Assembly (NCBI RefSeq): GCF_029633865.1
Contig: NC_079223.1
Coordinates: 4,538,521-4,602,520 of the forward strand
Direction: 5' to 3'
DNA from: Lampris incognitus
Taxonomy: Eukaryota > Chordata > Actinopteri > Lampriformes > Lampridae
Length of the DNA stretch: 64,000 nucleotides
In this document: positions 11,107 through 22,494 of the stretch, one piece after another
Position numbering within the stretch: position 1 is the stretch's first letter
Layout: every line of letters begins with the position of its first letter
Made by a program: the position numbers and the translations under genes
The notes under the pieces: model-generated
What the model was told of the DNA's origin: nothing
The model's database searches: none
What the model saw: the letters and a program-made list of their open reading frames with translations, nothing else

Positions 11107-11542
11107 TAATTTTTTTTCTTTTGGATTTTTCTCCCTTTTTTTCTCTCCAATTGTACTTGGCCAATTACCCCACTCTCCCGAGCCGCCCCGGTCTCTGCTC
11201 CACCCCCTCTGCTGATCCGGGGAGGGCTGCAGACTACCACATGCCTCCTCCCATACATGTGGAGTCGCCATCCGCTTCTTTTCACCTGACAGTGAGGAGT
11301 TTCACCAGGGGGACGTAGCGCGTGGGAGGATCACGCTATTCCCCCCAGTTCCCCCCGACCGACCAGAGGAGGCGCTAGTGCAGCCACCAGGACACATACC
11401 CACATCCGGCTCCCCACCTGCAGACACGGCCAATTGTGTCTGTAGGGATGCCCGAGCAAGCCGGAGGTAACACGGGGATTTGAACTGGTGATCCCTGTGT
11501 TGGTAGGTAACAGAATAGACCGCTACGCCACCCGGACGCCCC
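11107..11542 (-). mobile_element. SINE family A, full length
   Basis: Starts with T-rich sequence and TCTCTCCAATTGTACTTGG and ends at CCACCCGGACGCCCC. It lies next to the head of the preceding family B SINE, about 12 bp away. Confidence 0.88.
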
Positions 11543-12169
11543 TTGTCAGGTATTTTATCTAACATAACTTGAAATACATACCAGCCTCATTTGATGGATG
11601 CCGACACCTGGGAATACAGTCTTCTTCTCTCTGGGCAGGTTTCTGTGTGTTCGATTCTAGACAGCGACACACACGTCGTCGCTGTCAGAGAAGAAGAAAA
11701 AAGGTGACATCAGAAGGGCACGAAGTTGTGATGTTAGTGTGACTCTGGAAAGGTTATTGCACAACACCATTCAAACTGTTAAAACCAAATCCTTCCACCG
11801 CGGGTTGATCACGTGAAGCAGATGCTGTATACCTCAGCACATCCCACCCGCCTTTACTAATAATGAGACAGTTTGGGTCACATGATGGAGGGAGATGTTA
11901 TCGATAGCTTGACAGACAAATGCTGTGATCTTAACTGATTTATCAGCTAATGGTTCTCTAGCAAGGCATCCTCAATGCATCCCACAATGCATCACTAGGC
12001 ACTGGTGCTTGCAGCACGTGTCTCAGTTCCTCCGTAGTTCAGCAGTTATCATGGAAGAGGGGAGGTGTAAAGGGACATTTTAAATCAGTAGAAAAAAACA
12101 AGAATGTTTCAGTGCTCAGGTGCATTGTTGTAGTTTTACTGAATGTAATTCATTCTAATTTGCCCCGAC
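11543..12169. other. no feature recognised
   Basis: No coding frame or known repeat; a long stretch of unique-looking sequence. Confidence 0.4.
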
Positions 12170-12825
12170 CAACCAGTTGTTGCCTCAAGTGAAGGAGTTC
12201 AAGTATCTCGGGGTCTTGTTCATGAGTGAGGGTAGGCTGGAGCGGGAGATTGACAGGTGGATTGGTGCAGCATCAGCAGTAATGTGGATGTTGTACCGGA
12301 CCATTCAGGCGAAGAAGGAGCTGAGCTGGAAGGCAAAGCTCTCAATGTACCAGTCAGTCTTCGTTCCAACCCTCACCTATGGTCATGAGCTTTGGGTAGT
12401 GACTGAAACGGTGAGATCGCGGGTTCAAGCGGCTGAAATGAGTTTCCTCCATAGGGTGTCTGGGCTCAGCCTTAGAGATAGGGTGAGGAGCTCGGATATC
12501 CGGAGGGAGCTGGGAGTAGAGCCGCTGCTCCTTTGCATTGAAAGGAACGAGTTGAGGTGGTTCGGGCATCTGATCAGGACGCCTCCTGGGCGCCTTCTTT
12601 TGGAGGTTTACCAGGCAGAGCCAACTGGGAGGAGACCCCGGGGTAGTCCTAGAACTCCCTGGAGGGACTACATGTCCAGTCTGGCCTGGGAACGCCTTGG
12701 GCTCCCCCAGGAGGAGCTGGAGGGTGTTGCTGGGGAGAGGGAGGCCTGCAGTGCCCTGCTTAGCTTGCTGCCACCGTGACCCGACCCCGGAGAAGCGGCT
12801 GATGACGAGATGAGATGAGATGATT
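12170..12825 (+). mobile_element. 5'-truncated Rex3/RTE-like LINE
   Basis: Open frame 12177-12779 (200 codons) keeps the natural C-terminus (SALLSLLPP and stop). It shows [34 protein letters not shown], and [20 protein letters not shown]. It lacks the catalytic FADD block, so it cannot be active. The 3' end is GATGA repeats (about 12800-12820). Confidence 0.85.
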
Positions 12826-12888
12826 AATTCTTTGTTGCCCTGTTTCATATGAATCTTAACAAAACTGTGTTCTTGTCAGATAATTTTT

Positions 12889-13314
12889 TTATTTTCTCCC
12901 CAATTGTACCTGGCCAATCACCCCGTTCTCTGAGCCATCCCGGTCTCTGCCCCACCCCCTCTGCCGAGTCAGGGAGGGCTGCAGACTACCACATGCCTCC
13001 TCCGATACAGGTGGAGTCACCAGCCGCTTCTTTTCACCTGACAGTGAGGAGTTACACTAAGGGGACGTAACGCGTGGGGGGATCACGCTATTCCCCCCAG
13101 TTCCCCCTCCCCCCTCGAACAGGCACCCTGACCGACCAGAGGAGGTGCTCGTGCAGTGACCAGGACACAAACCCACATTCAGCTTCCCACCCACAGACAC
13201 GGCCAATTGTGTCTGTAGGGATGCCCGACCAAGCCGGAGGTAACACGGAGATTCGAACCTCTGATTCCCGTGTTGGTAGGCAACGGAATAGACCGCGACG
13301 CCACCCGGACGCCC
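12889..13314 (-). mobile_element. SINE family A with 16-bp target-site duplication
   Basis: Flanked by CTTGTCAGATAATTTT (12872-12887) and CTTGTCAGATTATTTT (13315-13330), one mismatch. This fixes the ends: the tRNA-like head ends GGACGCCC and the 3' end lies in the T-rich run before TCTCCCCAATTG. Confidence 0.93.
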
Positions 13315-13330
13315 CTTGTCAGATTATTTT

Positions 13331-13984
13331 GTATGCTGTTCATCCCTACAGGTCAGATGGCGAAGCGAGGGCAGATAGTGTGTCTTTATGTTTGGCCTAT
13401 GCGTACAGTTGGAGTGGAGGAGGTGAGACGGATGCTGGTAGGAATACAGGCCACGGCTCCACAGGGCTGCAGCAGCAGTGGATGAGCCGTATCCACCCTT
13501 TGAGATATGATTTTCAGTGCCGCGTCACAAACCAATATAACCCCAAATGCCACCGTCAACTGAAGTTTGTGAAAGCCTAGTGCTTCACTACCAGGCCGGA
13601 CCAGCACTGTGCACCTCATGGTAATATGTCGAGACAGCTGGAACCTCACGTGTCACAGCCCAGCTCCAGCATTTGCTTTCCAGAATCAGCTTTGATGGCT
13701 CCAACTAAAGTGGTTTACTAATTTATTTTGGGTTAGGAATAATCTGGATCGTCTCCCATGCTTTCAAAAGGATAAAGTCAGCTGTCTTGCTTTCAGATCA
13801 ATTTTGTTTCAAACAGGCCAAACCCAGCCTGCATGTTGGCAAAATACGACCTAGCTGTGTGTAGCACCTCGCACATGTTAGAGATCCTCAAAAAACAATG
13901 ATTGCAATTTCTTTTAATAAAATGAAATGTCTATTTTTCTTTAATGGAATAAAATTTCTACTCAATTATAAATGTAGCAGCATA
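13331..13984. other. no feature recognised
   Basis: No gene or repeat identified. Confidence 0.4.
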
Positions 13985-14495
13985 CCCAGCCACTGAGGAT
14001 GCACAAGCCAGTGCATTCTCAGTGCCGGTCCCAAGCCCGGATAAATGGGGAGGGTTGCTCCCGGAAGGGCATCCGGTGTAAAAATCTTTGCCAGGTCAAA
14101 TATGCAGATCACAAGTCAGATTTCCATACCAGATCAGTCGAGACCCGGGTTACCAACGACCGCCACCGGTACTGTTGGCCAGCAGGGTGCCGGTGGAAAT
14201 TATGCTACTGTTGGGAGAAGGAGAAGGAGAGGGGGAAAGCATGTCTAGAGGCAGCAGGAGAGGAGGAAGGGTAGGAGTGTGGAGGTGAGAGTCAGAACTT
14301 TGAATGTTGGCACTATGACTGGTAAAGGGAGAGAGCTGGCTGATATGATGGAGAGAGGAAAGGTAGGTATACTGTGTGTGCAAGAGACCAGGTGGAAGGG
14401 GAGTAAGGCCAGGAGTATCGGAGGTGGGTTCAAACTCTGGGAGGAGAAATGGGGTAGGGGTGATCTGATTATGGTGAATTTGTATACGTGTTGAA
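13985..14495 (+). mobile_element. RTE-like LINE 5' end (start of endonuclease)
   Basis: A 5' UTR-like stretch (GTGCATTCTCAGTGCCGGTC onward) is followed by a frame at 14279-14494. That frame encodes VRTLNVGTMTGKGRELADMM and LCVQETRWKGSKA, the N-terminal block of an apurinic-type endonuclease with its catalytic Glu in QETRW. The frame ends after about 70 residues. Probably the same family as the 3' piece at 15950-16145. Confidence 0.7.
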
Positions 14496-15075
14496 ATGAA
14501 TTTGTGGTACAGATTTTAGAGGTATTTAAAATCGAATCCAAAACACTTCCAGATTTGAACCGGCATCTGTGGAGTATAAGTTAGCATGCCACTACTTGAA
14601 TGTAGAAACGTTTTTGGAGTTTGTTTTAATAAAGAGAATTTCAAATTGTTCCAAAATGCAAAACAATGAAACATGAAGGTTTGCCTTCATCGCCAGAGTG
14701 AAGACTGTTGTTAGGAAGTCTCTCTCCAGCTCTTCTTTCATGCTGACAGCTTTCTCATTAGGCCAACATAAATCATAATGTAGAAGTATCAGGCTGTCTG
14801 TATTGAAATGACAATACACATTTAAACAGAGTGCTTTTAAATGGGATTGTATGTGCAAAGTCACATACAACCCAAGTCGGCCTTAATAGCAAAGTTAGCG
14901 TTAATGCTTTTAACACATGCACCTCATTTATCTGTGTCTGCAAGATGTTGTATATATTGTCCTGTACATACATATGTCCAAGATGGATTGCCTCACCATA
15001 TTTACAAAAACATTCAGGATCACAGTTCTTCTGGTTGGCCAATATATGTTGAAAAATGCTAATCAATTGCAACTG
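14496..15075. other. no feature recognised
   Basis: AT-rich, only short random open frames. Confidence 0.4.
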
Positions 15076-15090
15076 AAAAAAGACCTTAAT

Positions 15091-15319
15091 TGTTACCTCC
15101 GGCTTGGTCGGACATCCCTACAGACACAATTGGCCGTGTCTGCGGGTGGGAAGTCGGATGTGGGTATGTGTCCTGGTCGCTGCACTGGCGCCTCCTCTGG
15201 TCGGTCGGGGCGCCCCCGGATCGGCGGAGAGGAGGTGGAGCAGCGAACGGGACGGCTCAAGAGGAGCTGGGTAATTGGCCGGATACAAATTGGGGAGAAA
15301 ATTGGAAAAAAGGGGAAAA
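15091..15319 (+). mobile_element. SINE family A, 5'-truncated and internally deleted, 15-bp duplication
   Basis: Flanked by perfect AAAAAAGACCTTAAT at 15076-15090 and 15320-15334. It starts after the B box at TGTTACCTCC, so it lacks the promoter, and it lacks about 130 bp between GTCGGGGCGCC and CCCGGATCGG. The intact duplication shows it was inserted as a short copy, or lost the interior later. Confidence 0.92.
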
Positions 15320-15394
15320 AAAAAAGACCTTAATGTCTGCATTATTTCAGGTTAGGGAAAGAAGGGCGCTCCTTACAGGGCTGTTTCCCCCCAA

Positions 15395-15785
15395 AACATA
15401 AGAAGCTCCAGGCAGGGGCCGTGGTCCCCAGGCCCACCGGACAAATTAGACCAAGCTCTCCCAGCCGGTCCAGCGCCAGCTCGCCCAGCCAGACACCCTC
15501 GACACACCTCCCCGCACTCCTCACCACGACATCAAGAACGCCACAGTCAACGCCAGGTGAGGCCGCCGCCAGACCACCGTCAGTGTTATCGAACTGCCGG
15601 TCTGCATGGGCTAGCAGTTAGCTTAGCCTGCCCCGCTGTCCCAGCCGATCCAGCGCCTGCTCTCCCATCCATCAAACGAAGACAAAACTTAAGACACAGG
15701 CATGGACAAAGACACTGCATGGACGGTGCTGGGTGAGGCCGCTGCAAATGCAAAGTCGCGCAGCCATCTTCCCACACCGGAAGAA
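15395..15785 (+). repeat. unidentified interspersed repeat (family X), copy 1
   Basis: Shares several ordered blocks with 40735-41335, including CTGCATGGGCTAGCAG, a Pro/Ser-coding GCCAGCTCGCCCAGCCAGAC block, GATCCAGCGCC, and CCATCTTCCCACACCGG. It is GC-rich and not recognised as a known family. Confidence 0.7.
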
Positions 15786-15949
15786 AATTGTGAGTACATG
15801 ATATTTTAAAAAGTAAGAAGGCTCCTTGGCGATTATCATCATTTAGTTGATGATGTTTGATCATAGCCAGACAGATTCCAGATGTACTTCAGGCTGAGAG
15901 AAGTTCACCTCTGCTCAATATTGTTGGACACAGCGTCACCAATCAGACT

Positions 15950-16145
15950 ATGAACTATGAGGGGACACTCAGTCCACCAGTCTCACAATATTGTAAAGAT
16001 CTAGTGAAGATCAGATTAGAGGGACAGCTCAGGTTGGACGGTTTGGAGACAAAGCAAGAGAGGCAAGATTGAGATGGTGTGGACATGTGTGGAGGAGAGA
16101 TGCTGGGTATACTGGGAGAAGGATGCTGAATATGGAGCTGCCAGG
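15950..16145 (+). mobile_element. RTE-like LINE 3' coding fragment
   Basis: From about 16048 the plus strand encodes AREARLRWCGHVWRRDAGYT and GRRMLNMELPG, a C-terminal block typical of RTE-type ORFs. The remainder of the reverse transcriptase is missing. Confidence 0.65.
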
Positions 16146-16149
16146 GAAT

Positions 16150-17078
16150 GCCAATTTCCATTGTTGTTGGGGGGTTTTGCCTGCCCTGCCTGCAGAATTT
16201 TTCATTGGTCGCCGGATGTTTGATGACAGGTGATCCGTTTGACTAATGCTATTATTGAAAGCTGGCATTGGATTAAGCGCTCGAGAGACAGACATCGTAA
16301 CTCTGTTTTGTCTTGTCGGGGTGAGTCTTGGCAGTGAATTACAACGTGAGGGAGGGAAGCGGTTGTTAGAAAGTCGAAAGCATAGCTTGCTGGCCAGGTT
16401 ATTTATTGAAGCGTGGAAGGTCAAGACATTAGCCTGTGATAGTGCAGCACAATGACGGCTGCACGGAGGAAGTCAACCACGAGTCTTGTAAGCTCTGTCA
16501 TAAAGCCTTGCTAATGGTTCCATTATTTCCTTGGTAGAGAGAGACCAGATTGAGAGATAGTAGGACTTATAGAGAGTGTAATTGCACAAGCTTCTTTGTA
16601 AGTTTTGAATGTGAACATGACAGGAAAGACGAGAGTCAAGCGAATGCCATGATGAGATTTGTAGTTTTCTGCAGTGATTAAAGCCTGACCAACAAAGTTA
16701 ATGGTACATGACACGGGCAACGCTTTCTTTAGGGAATGAAAACACATAGATTCAGTTTTTTATTTTCACATTAATGGAGAGACGATTCAGCTGCAGCCGG
16801 GCATTAAGGGCATCAAGATCAAACGAAAATGTGGAGTTAAAGGACCACTTCGCCTATTTTCAGCCTTATCTCTATCTAGCCAAATCGGGGATTTAGTGTG
16901 AAAACGCCTGCAGTTGTTGCCAGTGTGCTCTGTGTCTCTGGGACACACTGCCAAATCCATTCTTCTTCCGGCACCAACGCCATCATTTGACAAGGGAGAA
17001 CTACGGGCAAGTTCAGCGTGGATTTCTAGTCTTCACCTCTGGGGGCGTGCTCTAGATGCCACTCAAAAACAAAACTTC
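16150..17078. other. no feature recognised
   Basis: No coding frame with family resemblance and no repeat seen. Confidence 0.4.
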
Positions 17079-17305
17079 TGGGGGTGTCCGGGTGGCTTGG
17101 CATCTATTCTGTTGCCTACCAACACGGTGATCGCCGGTTCCTCACTGTCAGGTGAAAAGAAGCGGCTGGCGACTCCACATGTATGGGAGGAGGCATGTGG
17201 TAGTCTGCAGCCCTCCCCGGATCGGCAGAGGGGGTGGAGCAGAGACTGGGACGGCTCGGGAGAGTGGGGTAATTGGCCAAATACAATTGAGGGGAAAAAT
17301 CAAAT
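17079..17305 (+). mobile_element. SINE family A with large internal deletion
   Basis: The head (GGTGTCCGGGTGGCTTGGC) through GATCGCCGGTTC is joined directly to CTCACTGTCAGGTGAAAAG, removing about 200 bp including the end of the B box. The 3' end is normal. Confidence 0.85.
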
Positions 17306-17964
17306 AAGACATTGCAACGTGTTGGTCTGAATAAAGCTGTTTTCTATATATATGCAAACTTGGAATTGTTTATTTTCACGTTAATAACTGTCAAAGTTGG
17401 CTGCAGGCTACCCATGTCAGATGTATGCAAATTAGACCTGTTGGCTTATGCAGAGATCATTCACTTCAGAGGCACGATGCATTGCATTTTCTTCCAAAAC
17501 AGGGCAAAGTAGGTTGTTTTGGGAGAGGGTGACATCTGGTTAAAAATAAACCCTTTGTGGCAGAATGGGATAGCCGTGGCCTTTGGGTGGGTTTTCTAAG
17601 TGAGAAGGTTAAGTGCTCTAAAAACGATTTCACCCTGTTATGGAAACAAGGCAGTTGAACAGAACCCGTTATGCAGTTTTTAAATCTAGGCATTTAGTAA
17701 AAAATGTATAAAGACCAAAAAAAAAGAAGAAGTAAAAAAGGGTGAAATATCAGTGCATAGTACAAAATGTTTGTCATATTTTTGAAAATAAAGAAAAGTA
17801 AATGCCAGTCTTCTCTCCATGGCCAAGATGTTGTTATTTCAAAGGAAATTACAACTGTCTGCAGCCCGGCATCACTGCCGGAAAATATGTTCTGAAGAAC
17901 ACCCATTTCAAACTCGGTGACTATTCCGGGTTTTGCATTGCTAAGAAAAGCTTATCTACATTAT
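17306..17964. other. no feature recognised
   Basis: AT-rich, no gene identified. Confidence 0.4.
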
Positions 17965-18300
17965 CAGAATCAGAAATAATTTATTGATCCCCGCGGGGAA
18001 ATCGGGTCGGGTTACAGTTGCTCACCCTATAGAAGAAAACATATACATAAGCATACATGAAATTATAAGAGAAATAGAAAAAAGTAAGAAATGTGCATTA
18101 TACTACAATTTATAACAATATATATAGAAAAATAATGCGTAAAAATATGTACAGAATAGCTTTGCGCGGTGGCAGTATTGCAGCCAATGAGGTTTATCTG
18201 AGCTGTGATTGTTGCTAGTTGAAAAATATGTACAGAATATTAAGAATGCAGAACCAGTGCAGTATAAATATACACCAGAGTATTGCACAGTTGAAATATC
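17965..18300 (-). mobile_element. 3' end of a non-LTR-type fish repeat, carrying the U4 insertion
   Basis: CAGAATCAGAAATAATTTAT then TGATCCCCGCGGGGAAAT is the reverse of a very common fish retroelement 3' end. The AT-rich continuation is interrupted by the U4 sequence. The family is not certain. Confidence 0.5.
18158..18221 (+). pseudogene. U4 snRNA 3'-truncated retropseudogene
   Basis: The 64 nt beginning AGCTTTGCGCGGTGGCAGT match the 5' part of U4 spliceosomal RNA, including the U6-pairing region and 5' stem-loop. About nine positions differ from vertebrate U4 as I recall it. It stops near GCTAGTTG, so the central region, 3' stem-loops and Sm site are absent. A perfect 17-bp direct repeat, AAAAATATGTACAGAAT, flanks it (18141-18157 and 18222-18238). 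Exact 5' end, missing 3' end and a target-site duplication are the hallmarks of an snRNA copied by LINE machinery. It has no snRNA promoter in the flanks and is not expected to be functional. Confidence 0.93.
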
Positions 18301-20141
18301 TGTCCATGTTGTAGTCGTGCTTCAAAATGCAACGAGCATACCCGAAGATTTCCCAGTGCTGATGTCAGTGCATTTTCATCATACTTGGGGGTGTTTTGTA
18401 ATCGCTCGGAGCCATTCTTTGCACTGTTCAGCGTCTGTTGGTAATGGATGGTAGCTTACGCTTACTCCCTCCTCTCGCTTCTTTCTGTGCTTTTCTCATC
18501 CAGGCACAATATGTTGTCAATAAAACTAATCCACTTCAATTTATGTCGTTTTCCGGTTTTCTGATGGAAGACTGAAGATTTTCAGACGCCATTCTTTGTA
18601 CACAGAGCCGCAAGAAACGCCCACCTGCACGAGCTGGGTGGGCTCGGGAAGGATTTGAAAGGGTTTGGGTTTCAGAAGCTTGTGCACAATGCATGCTGGT
18701 ACATGCAGGCACTGTCGACATGGCTCCGCGACCAGGAGAACTCCCATTTCTCCATCAATATAGCACACACTGAAAAATGTATTGCTTCAGTTGACGCCAT
18801 TTGCCCTGACCACGGACTGGATCTCCACATAAAAAGCGATGGAATGTCCCTTTAATGCTTTGGGCGAGAGAGGGAAGTTACGTCATCTGCATATAGAAGA
18901 CAGCTCGAGTGTTAACACACAGAAAGAACATCATTTCTATAAAGGCTGAAACGTGACGGAGCTGATATACTGGAGATATTACTTGTTCAATTGTAACCAC
19001 TTTGGCTCCATTAGTGTGAGGAGAGCAACGTAACAATAGAAGAGGAAAGTTGGAAAATGCCAAGTCTATGAAGAAGAATCTGATGATTGACAGTGTCACA
19101 CGCTTTATGAACCTCAATCAATACGGCACTGGTAACATGAGTGGAAGGGGCTTTCTGGCAGCCATGCTTTAAATACAACATGACATGAACCCTGAAATTA
19201 GAGCCTTGTTATCTCACTTCCCAAGCCATATCATACAGCTAGTCAACAACTAATGCAAAAGAATAAATAAAATGAAATCAGTTTGGACTTATGTTACATC
19301 AAAGTCTAATCACCTTCACGTCTTCCAAAACAAGTTCTTGTGGTTCTGTCATTAAGTCTGTGCGGGTGGGTAAGCAAAAACCCAGCCAGTGATATCAAAT
19401 GTTTTGCACAACCCAGTCAAATCCTGAAGGATCAAATTACCCCCCTTTCTAGAATTTGCCCCACATAATATTTCACTGTACTTGGACATACGTCATATGA
19501 CGTGAGCAAGACCTGCTGTGGACGCCGTTTCACGTCGTCCTGAGCTGGATGGCTCGTGCAAGCAAAATCTGTGCTGGAGTTTACCATTTTTCAACACGGG
19601 GGGGGGGGGGCACACACTCCCAAGCAACGAATCTGTGTGGAATCGCTGTTGCCCTCTCTGCCCGGCGGCTTGCGAGCTTTTCCATCTTCTACTGGCCAGT
19701 AAAATACGATAAAAGCACACAAGTTATGTTTTGTTTTGTTAGTTTAAACAGGTTTGTTAACGCAACACAAGAGACGCCCATCTCTTTGCAGCAGCAGCAG
19801 CAGCAGCAGCAGCTGCTTTCTGGGAGTGTCTGCACTGAGGAGGGACTGGATCCTACCCTCTGGACATCCCTGAGCTCTTGACTGTAAGCTCATGACCGTG
19901 TGTCAGCCTTGTGTTTGCATGAATGGGATTGGCTCGTGCGATGCCCCCAGTGCCTTTTGACACGATAGTTCCTGTTCCATAATGAACGGAGGCGACTTAG
20001 TCGCTTGGTGAGTTTCTTGCAAGTGTGGCCTTGTGATAAATATGTATCTTGCAATGCATTGTGGTACTAACAGCCTCTGATCCAACAAAAGAGCTGAACG
20101 GCATCTGTATGACCAGACAAATACAACATTGTCTTTGGTTT
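18301..20141. other. no gene recognised; contains (CAG)n and a G run
   Basis: A (CAG)n tract of nine repeats lies near 19787-19813 and an 11-G run near 19601. No coding exon with family resemblance was found. Confidence 0.5.
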
Positions 20142-20311
20142 CAGATCATTATTAGATAGTGGCAGTGAAAGGCAGACAGGGAATGGGACAGAGAGAGAGA
20201 GAGAAGGGTATGACATGCAACAAACGTCGACTGGAATCGAACCGGCGACTGCTGTGATCATGTGACCATGTGGTATGTGCTGTAACTATTCAGCTCTTCG
20301 GCGGTGCCCCC
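20142..20311 (-). mobile_element. tRNA-derived SINE (third family)
   Basis: In complement: a head of about 75 bp with B box GGTTCGATTCC, then TTGTTGCATGTCATACCC, a (TC)n stretch, CACTGCCACTATCTAATAAT. This arrangement matches a common fish SINE ending in TATCTAATAAAGG. The A box is degenerate. Confidence 0.75.
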
Positions 20312-20917
20312 GAATAAAACATTTTTAGAGTCAAAGATGCATTTTAAACTGAATACTTCACAGTTTCAAAACAGGTTTTCTGCAGCTTTGTTGTTCAGGT
20401 AAAACCAAATGGGTTCAACCTAAACGGATCCAAACGGCCCAACGGCTGCAGTCAGAAGAAGCCGTGCAGCTGCACGTTAACAGGGTGGTGACGCCTTCAT
20501 TGCTCAGACTAACAAAGGTGACTGCTGATGGAGCCCTAATATGCATATGAGGCGCAATCTGTGGGGGTGGGCTGTCAGGGCTGGAGAAAGCCCTTCTTTG
20601 ACAGCGGTTTAGTCCTTTGCATCACAGGGAAATCTGATGTGCTGAAGGTTAAAGCTGTTTATCTCCCTCTGGATCACGCCGGTAACCACGAATCCCGGGC
20701 GCACGCACACACAACCTGGCTGTGTGTGTCCTGTACCACAGAAACGGCAGGTGGCAGATCAGGTCTTAAGTGTGACACAGCATCAAAACAAGATGCCACG
20801 GTCTGTGGAACTGACCTTTGAGCCTGCTATTTGGTTTTGCCTAATCAGTGTTGAGAATGGATGTCTCCTGGGTCTTAGGACTACCTTTTACTTTTCACAA
20901 GGTAAACAGAGAACCTT

Positions 20918-20958
<41 letters not shown>

Positions 20959-20975
20959 ATGATGTATGTGGTATA
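20312..20975. other. no gene; AT/GT microsatellite at 20918-20965
   Basis: (TA)n changes into (TG)n. Nothing else identified. Confidence 0.5.
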
Positions 20976-21150
20976 TATACAAACCCCAATTCCAGTGAAG
21001 TTGGGGACGTTGTGTAAAACGTGAATAAAAACAGAATACAATGATTTGCATTTCCACCTCTATTCAGCTGAATACACTATAAAGACAAGAGGTTTAATGT
21101 TCACACTGATGAACTTTTTATTATACCTAAAATCTATCATAACGACCCCC
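20976..21150 (+). mobile_element. end of a Tc1/mariner-like non-autonomous element
   Basis: TACAAACCCCAATTCCAGTG and the following AATACAATGATTTGCA and ATTCAGCTGAATACACTA resemble the end of a dispersed fish DNA transposon that starts TACAAACCCC. Only one end is visible here; the other was not found. Confidence 0.45.
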
Positions 21151-21639
21151 CCCACCCCAAAAAAACACATTATGGGATGACTCTGCCTTTAATGACCTTA
21201 TACAGATGTGATTTTTAAGTTGGCCAGGAAGTCAAATGTCAGACTTTTTTTGTTTTTTCTTACAATGAATCATGCCATGATGCTGGCCTTTGAGGCCAGC
21301 GCAGGAGAGGGCGTTACGTAAAGGGCTCGGGTCAGGTGCCACCTGCAGCACGTACTGGAGGAGCCAGCTGGCCCCGGCCACATATGAAAGTCCCTGTACT
21401 TGGTACCGCTCTGCAAAACCCGCAAAACCCTTTTCCCCACGGAAGGTACAGAAGCTTGCTGAGTATAGACCCAGGTCGGCTCGGGGCCTGATGCCGGTCG
21501 TGTCGGGGTTGAAGGGAGAAGGAGTGTTCCCCTTGACTTGTGTCAGTCGGGGCCACTGTGCCCTGACCTTGAGGGCTTCTTATGATGAGGGTCAATTTCT
21601 AAACAAACTTGAGATGTAAATATTAATTATTATTATTAC
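21151..21639. other. no feature recognised
   Basis: A 109-codon plus-strand frame (21290-21619) overlaps an 87-codon minus frame; neither resembles a known protein. Confidence 0.4.
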
Positions 21640-22060
21640 TGGTCCCCCCCTTCTCCCCAACCGTAACTGTCCAATCACCCCACTCTTCCGAGCCGTCCCG
21701 GTCTCAGCCCTCCCCCCGCTGATCCAGGGAGGGCTGCAGACTACCACATGCCTCCTCCCATACATGTGGAGTCACCAGCTGCTTCTTTTCCCCTGACAGT
21801 GAGGAGTTTCACCAGGGGGACGTAGCACGTGGGAGGATCACGCTCTTCCCCCCAGTTCCCCCTCCCCCCTGAACACTAGCCCCAGAGGAGGCGCTAGTGC
21901 AGCGACCAGGACACGTACCCACATCTGGTTCCCCACCCGCAGACACGGCCAGTTGTGTCTGTAGGGACGCCTGACCAAGCTGGAGGCAACACGGGGATTT
22001 GAACCGGCGATCCCCGTGTTGGTAGGCAACGGAATAGACCGCTACACCACCCGGACCCCC
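21640..22060 (-). mobile_element. SINE family A, near full length
   Basis: Starts CCCTTCTCCCCAACCGTAAC and ends CCACCCGGACCCCCC. A short deletion is present around GAACACTAGCCCCAGAGG. Confidence 0.87.
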
Positions 22061-22411
22061 CTGTAATTATGAATAATTGAGTAATTTTCTTACAGGGGAT
22101 GTGAGTAGTCTTCCTAAAGTATTTTCTGAAGAAGGCTACTTGTTGTGGAGTAACTCTCCTCTGGCCCCCGCAGATGTCTGGCTCACAAAATGCCCGTTAG
22201 AGACTCCACAGACCAAGACTCCTCAGAGTCACCACGTGTGTGTGTGGGGGTGGGTGGGTGGGGGGGGTGGGGGGTGGACATGTTCCCTCACCTGATATCC
22301 AGCAGTCAGAGGTGACCCCATCAGACGCCAGTCTGCAGGACCCCTGTGAGGAAATACACAGCGTCATGTAGATTAGGTGCATCCAGCAGCACGAGTCACA
22401 GTACAGGAAAA

Positions 22412-22494
<83 letters not shown>

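Noticed and set aside
21290-21619. 109-codon plus-strand ORF
   Set aside because: Unsupported by any motif and overlapped by an antisense frame.
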